Assembly (NCBI GenBank): GCA_030690945.1
Contig: JAUYFM010000062.1
Location: 1 to 53,969, forward strand
Direction of reading: 5' to 3'
Length of the DNA: 53,969 nucleotides
From: Smithellaceae bacterium
GTDB taxonomy: Bacteria > Desulfobacterota > Syntrophia > Syntrophales > Smithellaceae
Shown: piece by piece, positions 1-8,465 of the stretch
How positions within the stretch are numbered: position 1 is the first letter of the stretch
Layout of the letters: each line of letters begins with the position of its first letter
Translations under genes and position numbers: made by a program
Notes under the pieces: generated by a model
The model's database searches: none
Told to the model about the DNA's origin: nothing
The model's input: the letters and a program-made list of their open reading frames with translations, nothing else

Positions 1-47
1 TCTAAAGATAAATCCGTCTCCTGTACTGTACTCTCTATACTGGTCAT
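1..47 (-). CDS. N-terminus of an unidentified protein, cut by the window edge
   Basis: Fifteen codons are visible, beginning MTSIESTVQE, read leftward from an ATG at 45-47. A strong ribosome binding site (AAAGGAGGTAGAG on the minus strand) lies immediately upstream, which is the main reason for believing the start. The product cannot be named from so short a piece. The 168 bases between it and radC hold an inverted repeat, CAGATA at 81-86 and TATCTG at 107-112, which could be an operator or a hairpin in the leader of this gene. A TTGACA on the minus strand overlaps its right arm, but I see no good -10 box at the correct distance. Confidence 0.5.
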   Translation of the reverse strand, partial: MTSIESTVQETDLSL

Positions 48-215
48 CTCTACCTCCTTTTCTTAATTCAATAAGAAAAACAGATAGATGATGACTAATA
101 TCTATTTATCTGTCAAACGTCAGTTTGGTACGTATAGCAGAAAGGAAGACTTCCGTTGCTTTTACATTTATTGTCAAAAATACTTCGTCTTCTGGCAAAG
201 ATTTTAATCTGCGCG

Positions 216-917
216 TCAGGCCATCAGCCCCTCATCCGCAAAGCTGAAGTAATTGCCGTCACCAATAATGATATGATCCAGAACCTTGATGCCCATGAGT
301 TTTCCGGCGGCATGCAGTTCACCGGTAAACCTTTTATCTTCCGGGCTGGGCGCGATATTGGCGCTGGGATGATTGTGCACGCAAATGATCGCCGCCGCGA
401 ATTTTTGCAGGGCGGCATGGATGATTTCCCGCACAATCGGCATGGCCTGATTGACCGTTCCTGTGGCGGCATCGCTGATTTCGATGATTCGATTGTTGCT
501 GTTGAGATAGACCACTTTGAATATCTCCGTCTTGAGATCGCGCATTTGCGGCATGATGACACCAATCACATCCCCGGCGGATGCGATCTTCTGCTTTAGC
601 GGAAGGACTTCGTCTTCACGGAAACGCCGCCCGATTTCGAGGGCCGCCTTGATTTGTGCGATTTTGGCCGGGCCCAGACCTTTAAATTCTTTCCACTCGC
701 GCAGATCCGTATGGCTCATATTGCGGAAGGTGCCAAACTTCTCAATAATCTGGCGCGCCAGATCAATGGCGCTGTTTCCCGCAACGCCCGTGCGCAAAAG
801 GATCGCCAGAAGCTCCGAATTACTCAGCGCCCCCGCGCCGCGCTTGAGCAGCCTCTCTCTGGGCCGGTCATCGGACGGCCAGCTTTTAATTCCGGTTGAT
901 TTATTTTTTTCAATCAT
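216..917 (-). CDS. radC: RadC family JAB-domain protein
   Basis: A 233-residue protein of normal RadC length. The N-terminal part (about residues 15-100) has the helix-hairpin-helix-like UPF0758 region with the typical phrases RPRERLL, LSNSELLAILLRTG and GLGPAKIAQ. The C-terminal half is a JAB/MPN metalloprotease-like fold with the metal-binding pattern VHNHPSANIAPSPED, in which the His-x-His, Ser and Asp positions of the family are all present; only the usual Gly after HNHPS is Ala. The family was named for DNA repair, but the molecular function remains unsettled and it is often linked to mobile DNA. The 77 bases upstream contain a short hairpin (AAGGGG at 948-953, CCCCTT at 958-963) that may separate it from the enoyl-CoA hydratase transcript. 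Confidence 0.93.
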   Translation of the reverse strand: MIEKNKSTGIKSWPSDDRPRERLLKRGAGALSNSELLAILLRTGVAGNSAIDLARQIIEKFGTFRNMSHTDLREWKEFKGLGPAKIAQIKAALEIGRRFREDEVLPLKQKIASAGDVIGVIMPQMRDLKTEIFKVVYLNSNNRIIEISDAATGTVNQAMPIVREIIHAALQKFAAAIICVHNHPSANIAPSPEDKRFTGELHAAGKLMGIKVLDHIIIGDGNYFSFADEGLMA

Positions 918-994
918 GTCCCGCTATCCCTTTCAGCCCCTTTGATTAAGGGGCATACCCCTTTAATAAAGAGCTGGGCGGTCCTTGGGAACGC

Positions 995-1789
995 TTATTC
1001 GCTCTTTTCTTCTTTTACCTTCTTCAGCAGTTTGCCGGCACCCTGTTGAAATTCCCGTAAGTATGCCTGTTGCGTGGATGACTCAAACAGGAGCCCCACG
1101 TCAGCAGGGTAATTCACGGCGATGTTAATCGATCTCTTGCAGCCTATCACAGGTGAACCATTATCCGATATTTCCTGCGCCATCTTCATGGCCTCTTCCA
1201 TCAACTGTGCCTTGGGGTAAACATGTTCCACCAGGCCGATCCGTAGCGCTTCCTGAGCATCAATTTTCCGTCCGGTGTAGATCAGCTCTTTGGCTTTTCC
1301 GACCCCCACGATTTTGGGAAGCCGTTGCGTCCCGCCTCCGTCAGGAATAATCCCAAGCTGAACCTCGGGGATTGAGAATAATGCCGTTTCATCTGCCAAT
1401 CGAATATCACAACCGAGAGCCAGTTCCAGACCTGCGCCAAAACAAAATCCATTAATGGCTGCAATAACCGGGACGGGAAGCTTCTCATAGGCTGTAAAAC
1501 AGTCTCTGTAGATCTGAATGTGTCCGAAACTGTCATGCCGCTTGGCTCCGCCTGTCATATCTTCCCCTGCAGAAATCATTTTCAGATCTATGCCGGCGCA
1601 AAAGGCCTGATCGCCTGCGCCGGTGAGGATCACCACATTGATTGACGGTTCGGTCAGGATATGGTTTGCGGCCTCATACAATCCCTGGAGGATTCCCCGG
1701 TTGAATGCATTTCTTGCCTTCGGGCGATTGAGCGTGACAATTGCTATTTTTTCCTTCATTTCCAATAAAACATCGTGAAAAGAAACCAT
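995..1789 (-). CDS. Enoyl-CoA hydratase (crotonase family)
   Basis: A crotonase-fold enzyme of about 264 residues. Both oxyanion-hole stretches are visible (CAGIDLK and NGFCFGAGLEL), and both glutamates used by true hydratases are kept: the Glu of GAGLEL and the Glu of IPEVQLG. This supports hydration of 2-enoyl-CoA in beta-oxidation or a related acyl-CoA pathway in the cytoplasm, rather than one of the crotonase homologues with other chemistry. The start MVSFHDVL at 1789 is preferred over the longer reading frame (to 1834) because AAGGAG stands eight bases before it. Substrate chain length cannot be read from the sequence. The CoA-binding protein, SDR and acyl-CoA synthetase in this window fit a fatty- or aromatic-acid degradation setting. 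Confidence 0.92.
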   Translation of the reverse strand: MVSFHDVLLEMKEKIAIVTLNRPKARNAFNRGILQGLYEAANHILTEPSINVVILTGAGDQAFCAGIDLKMISAGEDMTGGAKRHDSFGHIQIYRDCFTAYEKLPVPVIAAINGFCFGAGLELALGCDIRLADETALFSIPEVQLGIIPDGGGTQRLPKIVGVGKAKELIYTGRKIDAQEALRIGLVEHVYPKAQLMEEAMKMAQEISDNGSPVIGCKRSINIAVNYPADVGLLFESSTQQAYLREFQQGAGKLLKKVKEEKSE

Positions 1790-1892
1790 GAAAACAACTC
1801 CTTGTGACATATTGTTATTATCGATATAACACAAAACCTGTTAAGTAAAAAGGGGAGAGCTTCACCTCTCGCCCCTCTAATGGGTTATCTGT

Positions 1893-1977
1893 CGGCCTTC
1901 AGTCTTCGGTCTTTAACCTTTAACCTTCAACCTTCAACCTTCAACCTTCAGCCTTCGGTCTTCAACCTTCAGTCTTT
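1893..1977. repeat. Degenerate heptanucleotide tandem repeat (AACCTTC)
   Basis: About a dozen copies of a 7-base unit, AACCTTC and variants (GGCCTTC, GGTCTTC, AGTCTTT), run without a break. The array lies upstream of the enoyl-CoA hydratase start and reaches into the last codons of the CoA-binding protein. A similar 7-base array with a different unit is found at 27488-27535. It is not a CRISPR array: there are no spacers. Confidence 0.85.
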
Positions 1978-3407
1978 ACCCTTTCCGCGAAACGGCCATA
2001 ATATTTCTGAAAACTGGCAAGAGCGCCGATGGCCCTTTCAAAAGAAGGAAACGCGGGTATCCCCGCTTCACAAAAATGGCTCCGAAGCTGTGACCCTTTC
2101 CGGATGAGATCGGGATCGCCGCCGTCATAATCTATGGTAAAAACCGTTGGCTTCGCCTGCCTGTGCGTTTTTATGAAATCGACGATCTCGGAGACGGAAT
2201 CGGGAAGTTCCGGGCTGTGAAAAGCGATGCGTGGAATCAAGCGGTCAACGATAACCAGGTGAATGTTTGGATCCTCATAGGCTATGTCAAGAATTTCGAA
2301 AAGACGTTTCACATTAAGAAAAGCTTCCCAGAAATCAAGAGGGTTCCCGGCGATACTTCCGGCTATGGGAACGAAAGGACGGATTCTTGCCATGCTTTCT
2401 CTAGAGAGGGATGGAACGTCCAGGCCCGCCCTGATACACGAGTCGGAAAAAATCACACTGTTTCCGCCGCCGCCGCCGACAATGAATACCCCTTTCCCCT
2501 GTGTTTTCGGCAGGCAGGAAAATGTCAGGCAGGTATCGACCCATTCATTCATATTGGAAACGGGTACAACACCGGTCTGCTCAAAAAAGGCCCTCCACAT
2601 TTTCTGATCACCCGCCATCCTTCCCGTGTGAGACGCTACCGTGGCTGCTCCCTGTTCCGACTCGCCGCCTTTTAACATGATGATGGGTTTCCGGGGTGAC
2701 ACATCGCGGGCCAGCTCAAAGAAGCGCCGTCCGTCCCGGATGCTTTCCAGGTATATGGCGATGATACGGATAGCTTCATCGGCGGCCATGAACTCCAGAA
2801 AATCCGGGTTGTCCAGCACGGCGGCATTGCCGATACTGGCCGCTTTGCTCACCCCGACGCCAAGGGAACAAATGTATTCCGTGAACCGCTGTGTCACACC
2901 GCCGCTCTGAGAGATAATCCCCAGGTTCCCATCGCGTCCCGGAATGGCGCCCCAGGCCGTCAAGCGAACAGACGGGCAGTAAGGGCCCATGCAGTTCGGC
3001 CCCATGATCAGCAGATTGCGTTCTTCGGCAATGGCCGCAAGGCGCCTTTCCAGTTGCCTGCCCTCTTCCGTCCCGATCTCGCTGAAGCCTGCAGTAAGGA
3101 CATGAACATAACGAACACCCTGGCTCGCGCATTCCTCAAGCGCGGCGGGAACCAGGTCGGCCCGAACCGCAATCATAACCAGATCCGGCGCCTCCGGAAG
3201 GGACGAAAGCGATGGGTAGGCTTTCAAGCCCAGCACCTCTGAAGCTTTTGGATTGATCGGGTAAAGACGCCCGGAATATCCCGCCTGCAGGTAATGATGA
3301 AGAAAGCTGGTTCCTCCAAAGCTCATGGATCCCCGGGATACGCCGATAATGGCAATGCTTTCCGGTTTGAAAAACCCGTCTAATTCATGGGCGACACGAC
3401 GACTCAT
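1962..3407 (-). CDS. CoA-binding protein, alpha-type subunit of ADP-forming acyl-CoA synthetase
   Basis: 481 residues with the layout of the alpha part of NDP-forming acyl-CoA synthetases: a CoA-binding Rossmann domain at the N-terminus (PESIAIIGVSR, residues about 15-135), then a succinyl-CoA-ligase-like domain with IISQSGGVTQRF, then a second ligase-like domain with ASHTGRMAGD, the stretch that carries the phosphorylated histidine in acetate-CoA ligase (ADP-forming). The ATP-grasp (beta) domain that normally completes the enzyme is absent and is not encoded next door, so the partner must be elsewhere or the protein does something else with CoA thioesters. The stop lies in the heptamer repeat, and the C-terminus may have been reshaped by it. 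It starts 11 bases after the flavin reductase stop, so the two are probably cotranscribed. Confidence 0.82.
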   Translation of the reverse strand: MSRRVAHELDGFFKPESIAIIGVSRGSMSFGGTSFLHHYLQAGYSGRLYPINPKASEVLGLKAYPSLSSLPEAPDLVMIAVRADLVPAALEECASQGVRYVHVLTAGFSEIGTEEGRQLERRLAAIAEERNLLIMGPNCMGPYCPSVRLTAWGAIPGRDGNLGIISQSGGVTQRFTEYICSLGVGVSKAASIGNAAVLDNPDFLEFMAADEAIRIIAIYLESIRDGRRFFELARDVSPRKPIIMLKGGESEQGAATVASHTGRMAGDQKMWRAFFEQTGVVPVSNMNEWVDTCLTFSCLPKTQGKGVFIVGGGGGNSVIFSDSCIRAGLDVPSLSRESMARIRPFVPIAGSIAGNPLDFWEAFLNVKRLFEILDIAYEDPNIHLVIVDRLIPRIAFHSPELPDSVSEIVDFIKTHRQAKPTVFTIDYDGGDPDLIRKGSQLRSHFCEAGIPAFPSFERAIGALASFQKYYGRFAERVKTEG

Positions 3408-3418
3408 ATTCTTCGCCC

Positions 3419-3919
3419 CTATTCCGTTTCGTAACAGGCCAGTATCTCGCCAAAGTAAAGTGTGTGGTAATCTTTTTGCGGATACATGGCCTGATCATAA
3501 CTTTTATCCAGGAAAGCCGGATTCATGGCGGATTTGAAAACTATTTTGCATTCATAGTGAATCCCCGCGACTTTGATGATTGGTGATGCAACATTCCGCC
3601 CGTTGGCTGTTTCCAGATTGCACATCTTGAATTTATCAACATCCCGGCCCGATTTCGTTCCGCAAAAGGCGGTTGCTTTGCTCATATCGCCTGAAGGTAT
3701 GGTGACTGTAAAGTCGGAAGCCTTTTCTATGATACCAAATGTGTGACGGGAATCGCGAACCGCCACCATCATGATCGGCTTTTGCCAGATGAATCCGAAA
3801 GTAGCCCAGCCGATGGTCATGGTGTTGAGTGCGTCCGCGGCCTTAACGGTTAAGAAAGCTCCTTTTCTAATTTTGCTCATGGCATCCTCGGCAATGCTCA
3901 TATATTTTAAATCTTTCAT
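3419..3919 (-). CDS. Flavin reductase family protein
   Basis: A protein of about 166 residues of the flavin-reductase-like FMN-binding split-barrel family. Recognisable parts are the early FLTVKAADALNTMTIGWATFG strand-loop region, in which the Thr-Met-Thr-Gly/Ala-Trp pattern contacts FMN, and the later SASDFTV-like segment (KASDFTVTIP). In anaerobes these proteins often pass electrons between flavin, NAD(P)H and iron-sulfur proteins; the substrate is not evident here. The start at 3919 (MKDLKYMS) is chosen because AAGGAG sits seven to eight bases upstream; the in-frame ATG at 3925 would overlap that site. Confidence 0.82.
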   Translation of the reverse strand: MKDLKYMSIAEDAMSKIRKGAFLTVKAADALNTMTIGWATFGFIWQKPIMMVAVRDSRHTFGIIEKASDFTVTIPSGDMSKATAFCGTKSGRDVDKFKMCNLETANGRNVASPIIKVAGIHYECKIVFKSAMNPAFLDKSYDQAMYPQKDYHTLYFGEILACYETE

Positions 3920-3977
3920 GGTCATCTCCTTTTTAGTTTAATTACTTTTTACCACAGCACAGCCAGAACTGATAAGG

Positions 3978-4000
3978 AATTGAAATAGAACCGTCCCCTG
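3978..4000. repeat. REP-like dispersed repeat, copy 1
   Basis: AATTGAAATAGAACCGTCCCC, nearly the same as the sequence at 4493-4513. The TAGAACCGTCCCC core (GGGGACGGTTCTA on the other strand) is reminiscent of short repeats that surround REP-associated transposases in many deltaproteobacteria; I recognise it from memory only. The two copies bracket the Cys-rich gene and the TfoX-like remnant. Confidence 0.55.
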
Positions 4001-4084
4001 AAAATCGTTAACCGTTGTCCATAAACTGAATACTGATCCTCATCAGTCAAAGGAAGACTTGCCCCCTTCGACTTCTCAAGCCTG

Positions 4085-4279
4085 TTACTTCGGTGGCAGC
4101 GTTCGAACAAAAGATACGGCCCTCTGCACCCAATCGTTGAGTTCTTCGTCAGAGTCCAGCGCTTCGGATAAAACCATCACCCAGCCTTTCAACGGTTTAC
4201 CGGTGAGATCAAATTTTTTAGTATGGGGCATCTTCAGCATCGCTTCATATCTGTCAGCGCCGACCCGTACAATAGCGCT
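4085..4279 (-). pseudogene. C-terminal remnant of a TfoX N-terminal-domain family protein
   Basis: An open stretch of 64 codons with no start codon of its own. It reads IVRVGADRYEAMLKMPHTKK, then FDLTGKPLKGWVMV and ends WVQRAVSFVRTLPPK, which matches the second half of small TfoX-N/Sxy-like proteins (usually about 110 residues). The first half is missing. The remnant begins directly after, and in the same frame as, the TAA stop of the Cys-rich gene at 4280-4282, so a deletion seems to have brought the two together. It could be expressed only by read-through of that stop. Confidence 0.6.
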
Positions 4280-4474
4280 TTAAACTTCATGGGCCTTTTT
4301 CCCGTAAACCCTTTCATAAGCGGCGCAATAGGGGCATACGCCATTCTCGATATTCTTGACAAACCAATAAGCAAGCCCCCGCTGTTTTTTCCTGGCATGT
4401 TTGCATACCGGGCATTCGGCGCATCGCTGAGCCATTCGTTTATCTTTTTCGGAAGCAGCAGCAGTTGTGTTCAT
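4280..4474 (-). CDS. Small cysteine-rich (zinc-ribbon-like) protein
   Basis: 64 residues with two Cys pairs and extra Cys: RCAECPVCKHARKK and later CPYCAAYERVYG. The spacing (CxxC ... CxxC) suggests a single zinc-binding knuckle. I do not recognise a named family, and function is unknown. The conserved look of the aromatic middle (YWFVKNIENG) argues for a real protein rather than a chance frame. Its stop codon is the only thing separating it from the TfoX-like remnant downstream. Confidence 0.55.
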   Translation of the reverse strand: MNTTAAASEKDKRMAQRCAECPVCKHARKKQRGLAYWFVKNIENGVCPYCAAYERVYGKKAHEV

Positions 4475-4492
4475 TTACAGACCTTCAAATTT

Positions 4493-4513
4493 AATTGAAT
4501 AGAACCAGCCCCG
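4493..4513. repeat. REP-like dispersed repeat, copy 2
   Basis: AATTGAATAGAACCAGCCCC, in the same orientation as copy 1 at 3978-4000, with two substitutions and one missing base. It lies between the tail-specific protease stop and the Cys-rich gene. Confidence 0.5.
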
Positions 4514-4556
4514 TTTGTTTGTTTTCATAATGAGTATCCTTCGTTCTTATTTGGAT

Positions 4557-6653
4557 TTAGGGCAGAACTGCTCCCAACGTCACCATATCGCGCAGGATGT
4601 CGACGCTCTCGTTCACAAAAGGCGCGTACTGCTCCCGGATCTTTTGCCTCTGTTCGGAAAGCGTTTCATTCTCTTTGCCGCCGTTTTCCTTCTTCATCGT
4701 CTTGCGAAAATCATCAAGCTGGATGATGTCCTTCTTACCCGCCGCTTCTTTGTTGTCTTTGATGATTTTGGCAAACTTTGCGTCTGTCGTAATCCGGCCC
4801 TGCGACCTGGACATCAGCGTCGCGATCAGGGGCTTGTCCACAGGCTTCCATTGCGGCGCAGCATTCCCCCGCACGCCCAGGAAGGGCACGATGGCTTGGG
4901 CCGGCAGCGGATAGTCCAGTGCCGCCTCACCGATATCTTCAAGTAAAAACCATCCAGGCAGCCTCACGTCCGCTATCACACCCGTCTTCTGCGTCGATTT
5001 GCCGCCGGGCAGGAAGTACAACCCTGTGGTGACCTTCATGGCGCCAAGCTCCCAGGGCAACGGTATTATTGACTGTACGGAACCCTTGCCGAAGGTATGG
5101 TCCGACCCGACGATCACCGCGCGGCGGTAGTCTTGCAGGGCACCCGCGACGATCTCGCTGGCCGAGGCACTCAGCCGGCTCGTCAGAACGACGAGAGGGC
5201 CCATGTAGAGTGCCCGTGAATCCTCCACGGGAGCAGCAACAATGCTGCGCTTGTCATATTCCTTCACCGGGGCGGCTGAACCATTGGCAAGAATCGTCAC
5301 CTGCCCCCGGCTGTCCTTGACTGCTACTATGCCACCCTTACCAATGAAAAGGCCGGCAAGGCGCACCGCCTCCTCAAGCAGCCCACCGCCGTTGCGCGAC
5401 AGGTTCAGCACGATGCCGTCCACCTGCTGCCGCCTGGCCTCGGCAAGAATTTTTTTCACGTCTTCGTAACTGGACTTGCCGCCCTTCTCACCGCCATAGA
5501 AGGAAGGAAGATCGATTACGCCGAAGCGGTACTGCCTGCCACCCACTTTCCGAATCTCGTAGGTGATCTTCGCCTCCTGTTCCTTCACGTCGATCTGGTC
5601 GCGCATGATGGTGACGTTAAAGCGATCCTGACGATCCGCCTGCCGCAGGATCGTCAAGGTTACCCGTGTGCCTTTCTTGCCACGGATCATGCTAATGACG
5701 TCGCGCAGGTCCATGTCGATGACGTCAACCGGCATTTCCCTTTCCTGGGCCACGGCGATGATTTTGTCCTTTGGCTTCAGCAGACCCGTTTTCTCGGCGC
5801 CACCCCCGGGAATCAACTCTTCAATAACGGTAAAGCCGGTGTCGCTCGACAGAACGGCTCCGATTCCCTCCAGGGAAAGCTTCATCTGAATCTGGAGATC
5901 CTCGAGGTTTTTGGGGGTGAGGTAGCTGGTGTGCGGATCCAGGGCCCGGGCGAAAGCTTCGGCGGAGGTTGCAATGAGCTGTACGGGATTTTGCTCGACC
6001 ACCCGCATCGTCTGTAACTCATAGCGGTGTATCTGCTTCTTTTTGGCTGTAGCCAGGTCAATTCCTGCCGGCAGTGAATTTTCGATCTGGAATTGGATGA
6101 TTTTTTTCAGGAGCTCCTGCTTTTCCACCATCGTCTTCGGATAGGGGCGTTTGTCCACGTTGATATTCAGCGCCACCTTGTTATCAGATCGAAAGTCCGG
6201 CCCCAGAATCTTTTTGACGATGGCTTCGTTCTCCCGTGCTCGGGCAACGAGCAAGTCATAAACCAACTGGAGCGACGTGCAGTCGCCTTTTGCCGCGCTG
6301 GCAAAAACGTCCAGAAGGAGTGGTTTGAGCTTCTCCAAATCAGACTCGTACAGCAGCGTTTTAGAGGGATCAAGGCGCTTGATCATCTGGTCGACGGCGT
6401 GAATCCTGATCTCCGGGGTGATACTCTTCATTGCGTAGTGGTTTTCGTGAAATGCTTCCATCAGCTGGGGAAGACGGCTACAGTTAAGGTCTTTTGCTAC
6501 CACAGTGCAGGAGACAAGGATGATCATCATCAGAATCAACGGCAAAAGGACACAGAATCTGCCTTTCGGGACAAAGGCTGCTGTAAAGCTCCAGTGATTG
6601 TCCCGAGTGGTATTTTCAGAGATATTCTTCACTCTTTTGTTGTACACGTTCAT
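4557..6653 (-). CDS. prc: Tail-specific (carboxy-terminal processing) protease, S41 family
   Basis: About 698 residues, the size of Prc/Tsp rather than the shorter CtpA. Order of parts: a long basic N-terminus, a hydrophobic segment ending LVSC that fits a lipobox, an N-terminal Tsp domain with LDPSKTLLYESDLEKL, a PDZ domain (GIGAVLSSDTGFTVIEEL to about VTLTILR), the S41 peptidase core with the catalytic serine in LSASASEIVAGAL and the lysine in TFGKGSVQ, then a C-terminal helical extension. It would sit in the periplasm, probably membrane- or lipid-anchored, and degrade or trim proteins from the C-terminus. ATG at 6653 is preferred to the in-frame GTG at 6671, because the sequence between them supplies the purine-rich ribosome site. 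Confidence 0.93.
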   Translation of the reverse strand: MNVYNKRVKNISENTTRDNHWSFTAAFVPKGRFCVLLPLILMMIILVSCTVVAKDLNCSRLPQLMEAFHENHYAMKSITPEIRIHAVDQMIKRLDPSKTLLYESDLEKLKPLLLDVFASAAKGDCTSLQLVYDLLVARARENEAIVKKILGPDFRSDNKVALNINVDKRPYPKTMVEKQELLKKIIQFQIENSLPAGIDLATAKKKQIHRYELQTMRVVEQNPVQLIATSAEAFARALDPHTSYLTPKNLEDLQIQMKLSLEGIGAVLSSDTGFTVIEELIPGGGAEKTGLLKPKDKIIAVAQEREMPVDVIDMDLRDVISMIRGKKGTRVTLTILRQADRQDRFNVTIMRDQIDVKEQEAKITYEIRKVGGRQYRFGVIDLPSFYGGEKGGKSSYEDVKKILAEARRQQVDGIVLNLSRNGGGLLEEAVRLAGLFIGKGGIVAVKDSRGQVTILANGSAAPVKEYDKRSIVAAPVEDSRALYMGPLVVLTSRLSASASEIVAGALQDYRRAVIVGSDHTFGKGSVQSIIPLPWELGAMKVTTGLYFLPGGKSTQKTGVIADVRLPGWFLLEDIGEAALDYPLPAQAIVPFLGVRGNAAPQWKPVDKPLIATLMSRSQGRITTDAKFAKIIKDNKEAAGKKDIIQLDDFRKTMKKENGGKENETLSEQRQKIREQYAPFVNESVDILRDMVTLGAVLP

Positions 6654-6791
6654 GCTCCTGGTCCTTTCCACCGCACTGTGAACGGCGGTTTATGTTTTCG
6701 CTCTGCATGAGAAATCATGCGGTTGCGACGATAGAAGGCTCACGGGTTTCTGTCAAGAGAAAAGCAGTTCACCGTTGATGAAGATTCTGCC

Positions 6792-7700
6792 TCACACCAT
6801 TAAAGGATATGACAGAGCATACACTTCCGTGGCATTCGGGAAGGGACGGGCATTTTCCAGGCTTTTAATCTTCTCGAACTGTTCCATTACCTCTTCTGCG
6901 GCTATGTCCCGCTCGGTGTCACCGATACAGACACCCTCTCCTGAAACAACCGCCGTTCTTGCAAACCAGCCGGCGCTCATCGTGAAGATCATCCCCGTAT
7001 CCTGATTTTCTTCGGAACACAGATACACGGTCATGGGAACGTTGAATTTCGGTTTCAGCTTCTTGGCGATCTCTTCCGGAATAAGTCCCCGTGTCATCTG
7101 GGTATCGGCATTCGGTGCGACCGTGTTGACTTTGATGTTGTATTTTACCAGTTCCTGTTTGATGACGTTCATGAAGCCTACCTGTGCCATCTTGGCGGCG
7201 CCGTAATTCGCCTGGCCGAAGTTCCCGTAAATACCCGACGTGGAAGCGGTCAGGACAATCCGTCCGTAATTATTTTCCTTCATGACCAGAGCCGCCGGCT
7301 GGGTCACACAAAAGGCACCCCGCAGATGCACGGCAATGACCTGGTCCCAATCGGCTTCCGTCATTTTGAGGAAGCTCCGATCCCGTAAAATCCCCGCATT
7401 ATTGATGAGAATATCCACTTTCCCGAAATGATCCACGGCAGTTTTAACAATATTTTTACCGCCCTCCATGGTCGAGACGGAATCATAATTGGCCACGGCC
7501 TCACCGCCTGCCGCCTTGATTTCTGCTACGACTTTGTCCGCCGCTGATGAGCCGCCGCCGCTTCCGTCCAGCGTGCCGCCAAGATCGTTAACGACAACCT
7601 TCGCGCCTCGTTTTGCCAAATCAAGGGAATATTCCCTGCCCAGACCACCACCGGCGCCCGTGACAATAGCCACTCTTCCTTTAAAACTGATTCCTGACAT
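6792..7700 (-). CDS. Short-chain dehydrogenase, 3-hydroxyacyl-CoA dehydrogenase (MFE-2) type
   Basis: 302 residues, a classical SDR. Visible motifs are the cofactor loop TGAGGGLG, NNAG, the catalytic Ser in LTASTSG and the YxxxK pair in ANYGAAKMAQ. The opening GRVAIVTGAGGGLGREY followed by KRGAKVVVNDLGG is the hallmark of the (3R)-hydroxyacyl-CoA dehydrogenase unit of peroxisomal multifunctional enzyme 2 and its bacterial single-domain relatives. The C-terminal 50 residues extend beyond a minimal SDR, as in that subgroup. It probably oxidises a 3-hydroxyacyl-CoA with NAD. A clear AGGAGG lies eight bases before the start. The enoyl-CoA hydratase at 995-1789 is a plausible partner, although other genes separate them. 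Confidence 0.88.
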   Translation of the reverse strand: MSGISFKGRVAIVTGAGGGLGREYSLDLAKRGAKVVVNDLGGTLDGSGGGSSAADKVVAEIKAAGGEAVANYDSVSTMEGGKNIVKTAVDHFGKVDILINNAGILRDRSFLKMTEADWDQVIAVHLRGAFCVTQPAALVMKENNYGRIVLTASTSGIYGNFGQANYGAAKMAQVGFMNVIKQELVKYNIKVNTVAPNADTQMTRGLIPEEIAKKLKPKFNVPMTVYLCSEENQDTGMIFTMSAGWFARTAVVSGEGVCIGDTERDIAAEEVMEQFEKIKSLENARPFPNATEVYALSYPLMV

Positions 7701-7789
7701 TTAAAATCCTCCTTCAAAATTGTTTTTATGGATCGGTATAAAACCCCAAACACCAATCGGGGTAGTTCCGTGGTTGAAACACACCGGTT

Positions 7790-8356
7790 TCAGTCGAAGA
7801 GCTTCTTCACCATCCAGGAGATCTTTTGCCCCAGGGCCTGTGCGCTCTCTACACCTTCCTCATCTTTTTTTACATCTCCATTATCTCTGGCAACACTCAT
7901 GGCCCGACCTGCAATAATAAGCTCGTTACTGAAGAAAAAATGGTTCATGGTTTCGATTGCATGCAACCCTCCGGTACGACGAAAGCAGGACACAGAAGCC
8001 CCGACTTTGTTCTTGTACATCCTCCCATTTGCCAGTCCGACAAAACCCGCCCGGTCGATCAAAGCCTTCATTTCCGCTGTTACGGCCTGAAAATAAGAAG
8101 GAGATCCCAAAACGATACCCTGAGCCGTTGTCATCTTTTCGATATACTCATTCGCCGCATCATTCTTAACGGCGCATCGTCGGTCCTGATTCTCAAAACA
8201 TTTATAACATGCAATACACCCGTGAATCGCCTTTGCCGAGAGCTGAACGAGTTCCGTTTCAATACCCTCATTCTCGATCTCCCGTAAGAGATAGCCTATC
8301 AACGTGGTGGTGTTGCCATCTTTCCTTGGACTACCATTGAAAGCGATAACCTTCAT
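7790..8356 (-). CDS. Iron-sulfur flavoprotein / NADPH-dependent FMN reductase family
   Basis: About 188 residues with a flavodoxin-like fold. The N-terminus FNGSPRKDGNT is the FMN phosphate loop, and GSPSYFQAVTAEMKALIDR is the second conserved stretch. A compact cysteine group CIACYKC followed seven residues later by another Cys (DRRC) is the pattern of archaeal-type iron-sulfur flavoproteins, which carry one [4Fe-4S] cluster and FMN and move electrons from ferredoxin. Start ATG at 8356 (MKVIAFNG) is chosen for the AGGAGGAC just upstream; the longer frame to 8437 lacks such a site. Confidence 0.85.
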   Translation of the reverse strand: MKVIAFNGSPRKDGNTTTLIGYLLREIENEGIETELVQLSAKAIHGCIACYKCFENQDRRCAVKNDAANEYIEKMTTAQGIVLGSPSYFQAVTAEMKALIDRAGFVGLANGRMYKNKVGASVSCFRRTGGLHAIETMNHFFFSNELIIAGRAMSVARDNGDVKKDEEGVESAQALGQKISWMVKKLFD

Positions 8357-8465
8357 ATCTGTCCTCCTTTTCATCATGAGGTATTGTCGAAAGCTTCCTA
8401 AGGAGAGGGTGAGCTCCCCCCGATATTTGTACCACATGTTAAGTTAGATTTCAGCAGTCTTTTGA

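Noticed and set aside
1893-1977. Repeat array considered as CRISPR
   Set aside because: The units are seven bases long with no spacers and no cas genes in the window.
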